Positions 46,955 through 53,418 of a stretch of 53,418 nucleotides of DNA are shown here, piece by piece. The stretch's first letter is position 1. Each line of letters opens with the position of its first letter. The notes beneath the pieces are model-generated. The model made no database searches. It saw only the letters and a program-made list of their open reading frames with translations, and was not told the origin of the DNA. Location: NCBI GenBank assembly GCA_018268455.1, contig JAFDWM010000007.1, forward strand, positions 1 through 53,418, written 5' to 3'. Origin of the DNA: Actinomycetota bacterium. Lineage in GTDB: Bacteria; Actinomycetota; Actinomycetes; Actinomycetales; Microbacteriaceae. Made by a program: the position numbers and the translations under genes.

Positions 46955-48396
46955 CCGCCACGACCACCCGCGTGTTCCGCCTGCCCGATCTCGGCGAGGG
47001 GCTGACCGAGGCCGGACTCGTGCAGTGGCTGGTGCAGGTCGGCGATGTGATCGCCACCGACCAGGCGATCGCCGAGGTCGAGACGGCGAAGAGCGTCGTG
47101 GAGCTGCCGTCGCCGTTCGCGGGCGTCGTCGTGGCGCTGCACGGCGAGCCCGGCGCGACGATCGACGTCGGCGCACCCGTGCTCGAGGTCGCCGACCCGG
47201 ACGCGCCGCCGATGGATGCCGCCGCGCCGGCCGGCCCCACCGCGGAGGTCGCCGTCGAGAAGGAGGCGTACCGCGCCGAGGAGCGGGCCGGATCCGGCAA
47301 TGTGCTGATCGGGTACGGCACGACCGAGCGCGCCGGGTCCGGGCGTCGTCGTGCGCGGCGCAAGCCGGGCCCCGCGCGCGGGGAGGGCACCCCGGCCGGA
47401 CGGCCGAACATGCCCGAGATCGCCCCTGCCCCGGTCGAACGCCCGGCGTCCCGCCCTGTGGCCGTGCGCTCGCCGATCGTCCGCCGGCTCGCACGCGATC
47501 TCGGCGTCGACGTGCGGCGCATCGACCCGACCGGATCCGACGGCGCCGTCACCCGCGGCGATGTGCTCCGCGCGGCGGTCGACCAGGCCGTCGACGGCGT
47601 CTCCCTGCACACCCTCGTCGCCGGCACGCCGGCCGTCGGCCCTGCCAGGACCCCAGCCCCCTCACCCGTCAGCGCCGCCGGCGAGACCGTCGACGGGCTC
47701 GGCGTCACGGCTCGCGAACGCATGTCGCCGCTGCGCAAGGCGGTGAGCGCCAAACTCACCCGCAGCAGGTCGGAGATCCCCGAGGCCACCGTCTGGGTCG
47801 ACGTCGACGTGACCGAGCTCTGGAACCTGCGCGCGCAGATGGCGCCGGAGGGCGGCCGTGCCCCGTCGCTGACCGCACTCGTGGCCCGGTTCGTGCTGAT
47901 CGCCCTCGCCGAGCGCCCGCTGCTCGCCTCGCGGCTCAGCGACGACGCGAGCGAGATCGTGTCCTTCGACGGCATCAACCTCGGCGTCGCGGCCGACACC
48001 GACCGGGGCCTCATGGTGCCGGTGATCCCGCGCGCGCACGAGCTCAGCGTGGACGAGCTCGACGCCGCGCTGCGCGAGCTCGCCGCGACCGCGCGGGCAG
48101 GATCGATGCCGCCGGAACGGCTGCGCGGATCCACGTTCACCCTCAACAACTACGGCGGCCTCGGCGTGGACGGGTCGGCCGCGATCATCAACCACCCCGA
48201 CGTCGCGATCCTCGGCATCGGCCGGATGATCGAGCGGCCGTGGGTGGTGGACGGCGCCGTCGTCGCGCGCCGGATCGCGCAGCTCTCGCTCGTGTTCGAC
48301 CACCGGGTGTGCGACGGCGGCTACGCCGCCGGGTTCCTGCGCCGCGTGATGGAGCTGCTCGAGCATCCCGTGCGCGCGTTCGGACGGCTGCGCTGA
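46951..48396 (+). CDS. 2-oxoacid dehydrogenase E2 component (dihydrolipoyl acyltransferase)
   Basis: E2 core of 481 residues. One lipoyl domain (about 7-85) has the lipoyl-lysine Lys47 in EVETAKSVVEL. A Pro/Ala/Arg-rich linker follows. A peripheral subunit-binding domain has VRRLARDLGVDVRRIDPTG and GAVTRGDVL. The C-terminal catalytic domain has the His in FDHRVCDGGYAAGF. Overlaps the E1beta stop by 4 nt. No E3 (dihydrolipoamide dehydrogenase) gene is present in the window, so E3 must be shared with another complex. Confidence 0.95.
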   Translation: MTATTTRVFRLPDLGEGLTEAGLVQWLVQVGDVIATDQAIAEVETAKSVVELPSPFAGVVVALHGEPGATIDVGAPVLEVADPDAPPMDAAAPAGPTAEVAVEKEAYRAEERAGSGNVLIGYGTTERAGSGRRRARRKPGPARGEGTPAGRPNMPEIAPAPVERPASRPVAVRSPIVRRLARDLGVDVRRIDPTGSDGAVTRGDVLRAAVDQAVDGVSLHTLVAGTPAVGPARTPAPSPVSAAGETVDGLGVTARERMSPLRKAVSAKLTRSRSEIPEATVWVDVDVTELWNLRAQMAPEGGRAPSLTALVARFVLIALAERPLLASRLSDDASEIVSFDGINLGVAADTDRGLMVPVIPRAHELSVDELDAALRELAATARAGSMPPERLRGSTFTLNNYGGLGVDGSAAIINHPDVAILGIGRMIERPWVVDGAVVARRIAQLSLVFDHRVCDGGYAAGFLRRVMELLEHPVRAFGRLR

Positions 48397-48468
48397 GCGG
48401 ATCCGCCCGCTCCGGCCGGCCCGGATCCGTTCCAGCCCGGCGCGGATCCGAGGCCGCGACCGAGCGCA

Positions 48469-50610
48469 TCAGCCGCGCAGCGCGAGCACGAACGGGAGCA
48501 CCTCCGTCGCGCCGGCCTGACGCAGCACCCGCGCGGCGACCGTGAGCGTCCAGCGGCTGTCGGCCTGATCGTCGACCAGCAGCACCGGGCCGGCCGGCAC
48601 CTCGAGTCCTGCGGCGGTGAAGCGATCCCAGACGCCGGCGAGCCGGAACACGCTGTTGCCGCCCGGCTGCCCGGCCGGACCGCCCCCGGCGAACCCGAGC
48701 TCGCCCAGATACGGGAGCCGTCCGATCTCGGCGATGCCCCGCGCCAGCGTCGAGACCAGGAGCGGTCTCGACCGCGAGGGTATCGACACGACGGCGACCG
48801 GCCGCTCGGCCCAGCCCCAGTCGGCGAGCACGCGCACGCAGGCGTCGCGGACCCGCTCCGGCACGGGCCGATCCGCCGCCCCCGCGGCGAAGAGCTCGCG
48901 CAGCGTGCCGCCCCAGCCGAGGTCGGTGAGACGGCCCAGCGCCCGCCCCTCCGCGGCCTGCTCGTCGGCCGGGATCCGGCCCTTCACCGGGACGCTGAGT
49001 CGTTCGGCGCCGGTCGGCCACTGCCGACGCTGCTCGATCGGAACGCCGACCCGGTCGAGCGCCGCGGAGGCGGCCTCGCCCGCGACGGATCCGATCTCAG
49101 CGGGGAACCAGACGCCGGCGCAGTTGTCGCATCGCCCGCAGGGGGCGGCCGTGTCGTCGTCGAGTGAGCGCTGCAGGAACTCCATCCGGCAGCCGGAGGT
49201 CTGCTCGTACTCGAGCATGTGCTGCTGCTCTGCCAGCCGCTCCGCCGCGATGCGCGCGTACCGCTCCGCGTCGTAGCTCCAGGCCTCGCCCGTGGCGATC
49301 CATCCGCGCTGCACCCGGCGCACGGCGCCGTCGACGTCGAGCACCTTCAGCAGCAGTTCCAGCGGCGTGCGCCGGATGTCGACCATCGCCTCCAGCGCCG
49401 GGGTCGAGATCGGCACATCACCGAGCGCCGCGATGACCCGCTCGGCGCGCTCGCGATCGGGCATCGACGCCGTCGCGAAGTAGTGCCAGATGTCGCAATC
49501 CTCCGCCCCCGGCAGCAGCAGCACGTCGGCGCTCTCGCTCGCACGGCCCGCACGGCCGACCTGCTGGTAGTACGCCACCGGCGACGAGGGAGCGCCCAGA
49601 TGCAGCACGAAGCCGAGATCCGGCTTGTCGAATCCCATCCCGAGCGCACTCGTGGCGACCAGGGCCTTCACCTCGTTGCGTTTGAGCATGCCCTCCGACT
49701 CGGCCCGCTCATCGGCATCGGTCTGCCCCGTGTACGCGCGCACCCGATGCCCGCGCTCGCGGAGCAGGCGCGCGGTGTCGACGGCCGCCGCGACCGTGAG
49801 CGTGTAGATGATGCCGGATCCGGGCAGCTCATCGAGGTGACTCAGCAGCCAGGCCAGCCGGCTCGCCGCATCGGGCAGACGCAGCACGCCGAGCCGCAGG
49901 GAGGCGCGGGCGAGCGGCCCCCGGATCGTGAGCACCTCGGATCCGCCGCCGCCGTCGACCCCCGCGGATCCGGATCCGCCGAATGCGCCGAGCTGCTCGG
50001 CGACGTCGGCCACGACCCGGCTGTTCGCGGTCGCCGTCGTGGCGAGCACCGGCACCGCCGCAGGCATCTGCGCGATGAGATCGCGCAGCCGCCGGTAGTC
50101 GGGCCGGAAGTCATGACCCCAGTCGCTGATGCAGTGCGCCTCGTCGACGACGAGCATGCCGATCCGGCGCACGAGCGCAGGCAGCTGCTCCTCGCGGAAG
50201 GACGGATTGTTCAGCCGCTCGGGCGAGACCAGCAGCACATCGACCTCGTCGCGGTCGAGACGTGCGAGCACGTCGCCCCACTCGTGCGCGTTGGTGGAGT
50301 TGATCGCGACCGCCCGCACCCCCGCCCGCTCCGCGGCCGAGATCTGGTCCCGCATGAGCGCCAGCAGCGGCGACACCAGCACCGTGGGGCCGGCGCCGGC
50401 ACGGCGCAGCAGCAGGGTCGCGACGAAGTACACGGCCGACTTGCCCCAGCCGGTGCGCTGCACCACGAGCGCCCGCCGCCGCCCGCCGACCAGCGCCTCG
50501 ATGGCCTCGTACTGACCGTCGTGGAACTCCGCGTCCGTGCGGCCGACGAGCTCGCGCAGTGCCGCGAGAGCATCATCCCGGATCCCCGCCGGGGCTGCGT
50601 TCGGAGTCAT
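48469..50610 (-). CDS. RecQ-like ATP-dependent DNA helicase with C-terminal phosphoribosyltransferase-like domain
   Basis: Helicase of 713 residues. Domain 1 has Walker A RTGWGKSAVYF (Lys57) and VVDEAHCISDWGHDFRPDYR. A Gly/Ser/Asp loop follows LGAFGG. Domain 2 has TSALGMGFDKPDLGFV and YYQQVGRAGR. Zn-binding cysteines occur in CGRCDNC. The C-terminal 150 residues depart from classical RecQ and end in a PRTase-like motif VLLVDDQADSRWTLTVAAR. I took the ATG at 50610; GGAGGT abuts it directly, so the GTG at 50628 is an alternative. Role: unwinding DNA in repair. The tail's role is unknown. Confidence 0.9.
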   Translation of the reverse strand: MTPNAAPAGIRDDALAALRELVGRTDAEFHDGQYEAIEALVGGRRRALVVQRTGWGKSAVYFVATLLLRRAGAGPTVLVSPLLALMRDQISAAERAGVRAVAINSTNAHEWGDVLARLDRDEVDVLLVSPERLNNPSFREEQLPALVRRIGMLVVDEAHCISDWGHDFRPDYRRLRDLIAQMPAAVPVLATTATANSRVVADVAEQLGAFGGSGSAGVDGGGGSEVLTIRGPLARASLRLGVLRLPDAASRLAWLLSHLDELPGSGIIYTLTVAAAVDTARLLRERGHRVRAYTGQTDADERAESEGMLKRNEVKALVATSALGMGFDKPDLGFVLHLGAPSSPVAYYQQVGRAGRASESADVLLLPGAEDCDIWHYFATASMPDRERAERVIAALGDVPISTPALEAMVDIRRTPLELLLKVLDVDGAVRRVQRGWIATGEAWSYDAERYARIAAERLAEQQHMLEYEQTSGCRMEFLQRSLDDDTAAPCGRCDNCAGVWFPAEIGSVAGEAASAALDRVGVPIEQRRQWPTGAERLSVPVKGRIPADEQAAEGRALGRLTDLGWGGTLRELFAAGAADRPVPERVRDACVRVLADWGWAERPVAVVSIPSRSRPLLVSTLARGIAEIGRLPYLGELGFAGGGPAGQPGGNSVFRLAGVWDRFTAAGLEVPAGPVLLVDDQADSRWTLTVAARVLRQAGATEVLPFVLALRG

Positions 50611-50692
50611 ACCTCCACCCTGCCGCACTCCTCCGACATGCGCTCGACCGTCTCGCCCCGCGCGCGGTTGCGGTCGGCGTCCCTTCCGCGGT

Positions 50693-50770
50693 TACGCTCG
50701 GACGATGAGCACATCGGCGCGACGAACGACCGGTCTCCGCGCCGCGATCGCGCCGAGGCCCGCCTCGTGA
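50693..50770 (+). other. Leaderless promoter and 21-codon upstream ORF overlapping the next start
   Basis: TACGCT (50693-50698) lies 6 nt before ATG 50705, the spacing of other leaderless starts here. That ATG opens a 21-residue frame (MSTSARRTTG...) whose TGA at 50768 overlaps the GTG of the next gene (GTGA). It is either a translationally coupled leader ORF or the displaced N-terminus of the next gene after a one-base shift. Confidence 0.5.
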
Positions 50771-51186
50771 TCTCGCGTGAACTCGCGCTCGCGCTGCGCG
50801 ACGCCGGCCTGGTGTGGCACCCGGCCGAGGGCGACCGCTTCCAGCTCGTCCTGCCCGACGAAGTGGAGCTGGAGGTCGAGGCCGACGTCTTCACCGTCAG
50901 CACGATGACAATCGAGGCCCGGCGCACGCCGACCGGCATGATCCTCGCATTCAACGGCACGACGGAATGGGCGCTCGATGCGGTGACGCTCACCGAGGCG
51001 GTCTGGCTGCCCCGTGAGGATCAACTGCGCGACCTGCTGCGCGGCACGTTCCGGCGGCTCACGCGACTCGGCGATGCGTTCCGCGTCGAGATCGAGGTCG
51101 GCGCGGATCAGCTGCGCTTCACGCACCCGGATCCGTCCGAGGCGTACGGCCGGGCCCTGCTCGCGCTCATCGACCGCTCGCGCTGA
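50767..51186 (+). CDS. Conserved hypothetical protein (139 aa or slightly longer)
   Basis: I do not recognise a named family. The 139-residue protein is acidic with alternating strands: FQLVLPDEVELEVEADVFTV and TPTGMILAFNGTTEWALDAV, ending in a helix (YGRALLALIDRS). No membrane segment is present. The GTG at 50767 is coupled to the upstream ORF by GTGA. In the same frame, plausible coding continues upstream (NDRSPRRDRAEAR) but without a start, raising the possibility of a one-base indel and a true start at 50705. It is divergent from the RecQ-like gene. Confidence 0.72.
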   Translation: MISRELALALRDAGLVWHPAEGDRFQLVLPDEVELEVEADVFTVSTMTIEARRTPTGMILAFNGTTEWALDAVTLTEAVWLPREDQLRDLLRGTFRRLTRLGDAFRVEIEVGADQLRFTHPDPSEAYGRALLALIDRSR

Positions 51187-51249
51187 GAGCCGTGCGGATC
51201 GGACGGGCGCGCTCGTCGCGATGTCCGACCACGGTGCGACAATGCCGTC

Positions 51250-52773
51250 ATGAAGCTCAGCGAGCTCGTCACCGCGGCCGGCCAGGTCGCCGCCACCTCA
51301 TCGCGCCTGGCCAAGATCGACGTGCTGGCGAGCCTGCTGCAGGGTGCCGAGCCCGAAGAGCTCGCGCCGATCGTCGGCCTGCTGCTGGCCTCACCCCGCC
51401 AGGGCAGGCTCGGCGTCGGCTGGAGGGGGATCACCGCCGTCGACGTGCCGCCCGCCGCGTCGGCCTCCCTGACGATCGCCGACGTCGACCGCGCCCTCGA
51501 TGAGCTCGCCGCCGTCTCCGGATCCGGGTCCGCGGCGGTTCGCTCCGCCGCGCTCGAGGGGATCGCCGCCCGCGCCACCGCCGAGGAGTGGGACCTCCTC
51601 GCCCATGCGATGCTCGGCGAGCTGCGCACGGGCGCGCTCTCGGGCGTGCTGCTCGACGCGATCGCCCGCGCCTCCGGCCGCTCCGGCGCCGCAGTACGGC
51701 GGGCCGCGATGCTCTCCGGCGACCTCGGCGAGACCGCGCTCATGGCCCTCACCGGCACGGCGGAGGACCTCGACGCCGTGGGGCTCGCCGTGGGGCGCCC
51801 TGTGCTGCCCATGCTCGCCGCGAGCGCCGCGACGCCGAGCGCGGCGCTGGAGATCACCGGCGAGGCCTCTGTCGAGTACAAGCTCGACGGCGCGCGGATC
51901 CAGGTGCACCGCCACGGTGACGACGTCCGCATCTTCACGCGCAGCCTCGCCGACGTGACGCACCGGCTCCCCGAGATCGTCGAGATCGTGCGCGCGCTGC
52001 CGGCACGCGACCTCATCCTGGATGGCGAGACGCTGTCGCTCGGCGAGGACGGCGCCCCGCGCCCGTTCCAGGAGACGATGTCCCGCTTCGGCGCCGACGT
52101 CTCGCGCGAGCTCGTGCTGCGGCCGTGGTTCTTCGACGTGCTGCATGTCGACGGCCGTGACCTCCTCGACGAGCCGCTCGCGGTGCGCCTCGCCGAGCTC
52201 GAGCGCGTGGCCGGCGGCTGGCGCATGCCGGGCATCGTCACCGCCGACCCCGGGGCGGCCGAACGTCTGTCGCAGGAGGCGCTGGCCGCCGGGCACGAGG
52301 GCGTGGTCGTCAAGGCCATCGGATCCGCCTACGCCGCGGGCCGCCGCGGCAAGTCCTGGGTGAAGGTCAAGCCCGTGCTCACCTACGACCTCGTCGTGCT
52401 CGGCGCCGAATGGGGATCCGGGCGGCGGCGCGGCTGGCTGTCGAACCTGCACCTCGGCGCCCGGGATCCGGACGGCGAGTTCGGCGAGCCGGGCGGCTTC
52501 GTCATGGTCGGCAAGACCTTCAAGGGTCTCACCGACGAGCTGCTGCGCTGGCAGACGGAGACGTTCCCCCGCTACGAGACCCGGCGCACGGGCGCCGCTG
52601 TCCTCCTCCGCCCCGAGATCGTCGTCGAGATCGCGATCGACGGCGTGCAGCGTTCGCCGCGCTACCCCGGCGGGATCGCGCTGCGCTTCGCCCGGGTCAA
52701 GCACTACCGCTCCGACAAGGCCGCGGCCGAGGCGGACACGATCCAGACGCTGCGCGCCCTGCTTCGGGAATAG
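51250..52773 (+). CDS. lig: ATP-dependent DNA ligase
   Basis: LigB-type ATP-dependent DNA ligase of 507 residues. The N-terminal helical domain (about 1-195) is followed by the nucleotidyltransferase domain with the adenylated Lys211 in EYKLDGARIQVH. Later motifs include DGETLSL, EGVVVKAIGS and SWVKVKP, then the OB fold with RPEIVVEIAIDGVQRS. GACAAT lies 6 nt before the ATG, suggesting a leaderless transcript. Actinobacteria carry such ligases in addition to the essential NAD-dependent enzyme, for repair. No Ku or polymerase gene is adjacent. Confidence 0.95.
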   Translation: MKLSELVTAAGQVAATSSRLAKIDVLASLLQGAEPEELAPIVGLLLASPRQGRLGVGWRGITAVDVPPAASASLTIADVDRALDELAAVSGSGSAAVRSAALEGIAARATAEEWDLLAHAMLGELRTGALSGVLLDAIARASGRSGAAVRRAAMLSGDLGETALMALTGTAEDLDAVGLAVGRPVLPMLAASAATPSAALEITGEASVEYKLDGARIQVHRHGDDVRIFTRSLADVTHRLPEIVEIVRALPARDLILDGETLSLGEDGAPRPFQETMSRFGADVSRELVLRPWFFDVLHVDGRDLLDEPLAVRLAELERVAGGWRMPGIVTADPGAAERLSQEALAAGHEGVVVKAIGSAYAAGRRGKSWVKVKPVLTYDLVVLGAEWGSGRRRGWLSNLHLGARDPDGEFGEPGGFVMVGKTFKGLTDELLRWQTETFPRYETRRTGAAVLLRPEIVVEIAIDGVQRSPRYPGGIALRFARVKHYRSDKAAAEADTIQTLRALLRE

Positions 52774-52990
52774 CCCACTCCCCCGGCGGCGACGGCGACG
52801 CGACGGGGATCCGCGGACGAGCTCTCGGCGCCCCCGCCGCCGATCGCTAGACTGGACGGGTCCGGCGCATGCGCGAACCGCTGCCTCGCCGGTGCTCGAA
52901 AAAGGGGCACGAAGCCCGCAGTGCGACGACGCGCTCCGGCGAGACACATACGGATCCTCGTTCCGTTGTCGTCTCGAAAGGTCGTTCAGC
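52774..52990 (+). promoter_or_regulatory. Promoter and long leader upstream of the TPP enzyme
   Basis: TAGACT (52848-52853) is the best -10-like element, leaving a leader of about 130 nt before the ATG at 52991. The leader contains AAAAAGGGGC and a 62-codon open frame from 52869 that overlaps the gene start. I see no recognised riboswitch in it. CGAAAGG is the nearest ribosome binding site. Confidence 0.4.
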
Positions 52991-53418
52991 ATGCCCACCG
53001 TCTCCGCGCACGTCGCCCTCACCCTCGCCCAGCACATCGATGCCGTCTTCGGCGTGATGGGCAACGGCAACGCCTACTTCCTCGACGCGATCGAGAAGCA
53101 GACCGACGCCTCGTTCACGGCCGTCCGGCACGAGCAGGGCGCCGTCGTCGCCGCCGATGCGCACTTCCGCGCGTCCGGGCGCATCGCCGCCGCCACCAGC
53201 ACCTACGGCGCCGGCTTCACCAACACGCTCACCGCGCTCGCCGAGTCGGTGCAGGCGCACATCCCGCTCGTGCTCGTCGTCGGCGACGAGCCCACGAGCG
53301 GACCGCGCCCGTGGGACGTCGACCAGATCGCGCTGGCCTCGGGCGTCGGCGCCCGCACCTACACCGTGGGCCGGGCCGACGCGGCCGCCACCACGATCAT
53401 CGCGATCGAGCACGCCCT
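52991..53418 (+). CDS. Thiamine pyrophosphate-dependent enzyme, N-terminal part (cut by window edge)
   Basis: The first 142 residues of a protein with the TPP-enzyme N-terminal (pyrimidine-binding) domain, as in acetolactate synthase, benzoylformate decarboxylase and relatives. Visible are VFGVMGNGNAYFLDAI, the cofactor-activating Glu48 in RHEQGAVVAADAH and PLVLVVGDEPTSG. The ATG follows CGAAAGGTCGTTCAGC. The remaining two thirds, including the GDG TPP-binding motif, lie outside the window, so the reaction cannot be assigned. Confidence 0.88.
   Translation, partial: MPTVSAHVALTLAQHIDAVFGVMGNGNAYFLDAIEKQTDASFTAVRHEQGAVVAADAHFRASGRIAAATSTYGAGFTNTLTALAESVQAHIPLVLVVGDEPTSGPRPWDVDQIALASGVGARTYTVGRADAAATTIIAIEHA

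Noticed and set aside
52869-53057. 62-codon ORF as an attenuator leader peptide of an ilvB-like gene
   Set aside because: It overlaps the gene start by more than 60 bp and has only three adjacent Val codons, too little to call an attenuator.

Overview
The window is about 53 kb of very GC-rich chromosomal DNA (roughly 70% G+C by eye) with strong G/C third-position bias. Gene content, a DUF222 (13E12-type) remnant, short TAnnnT promoters placed 6-7 nt before start codons, and the general protein character suggest an actinobacterium of the Microbacteriaceae, most likely Microbacterium or a close relative. That assignment is inference. I see no rRNA, tRNA, CRISPR array, prophage or insertion sequence.

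Layout. 1-3127: edge-truncated BadF-type sugar kinase, a LysR regulator and a divergent AraC regulator. 3304-9355: a degenerate TPP-riboswitch-like leader, then MoaF, a SnoaL-like protein and a LIV-type ABC importer (binding lipoprotein, permease, permease-ATPase fusion, ATPase). 9376-16113: DUF3465 protein, two SDR oxidoreductases facing an APC permease, a second MoaF and a YtcJ-type amidohydrolase. 16139-22238: a flavin monooxygenase divergent from a TetR regulator with palindromic operators, then a CoA-ligase-like enzyme, a ketosynthase and an acyl-CoA dehydrogenase. 22242-27810: GMC oxidoreductase and aldehyde dehydrogenase, small proteins, a DUF222 remnant, a DUF998-like membrane protein and a HAD phosphatase. 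28010-33338: PTS-dependent dihydroxyacetone kinase (DhaK, DhaL, DhaM-HPr-EI fusion) with a divergent IclR regulator. 33354-36073: phosphoribosyltransferase, DmpA-type peptidase, GNAT. 36106-44133: one seven-gene operon (two cupins, a peptide-type ABC importer, a third cupin) divergent from an AraC regulator. 44192-48396: Lrp/AsnC regulator divergent from E1alpha, E1beta and E2 of a branched-chain 2-oxoacid dehydrogenase. 48469-end: RecQ-like helicase with a phosphoribosyltransferase-like tail, a small conserved protein, an ATP-dependent DNA ligase and the start of a TPP enzyme.

Much of the window is catabolic, with most modules paired with their own importer and a divergent local regulator.

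Three unusual signals stand out. (1) A TPP-riboswitch-like leader with altered core residues lies before a MoaF/LIV-importer operon that carries no recognisable thiamine genes. (2) At least eight 60-77 bp long-arm palindromes of shared architecture occur between genes, and two sit in frame inside coding sequences. (3) The palindrome GGATCC is about ten times more frequent than composition predicts, which recalls the highly iterated palindromes of cyanobacteria. A further oddity is the operon in which three paralogous cupins bracket a peptide-type importer, with three 21-22 bp iterated sites before its AraC regulator.
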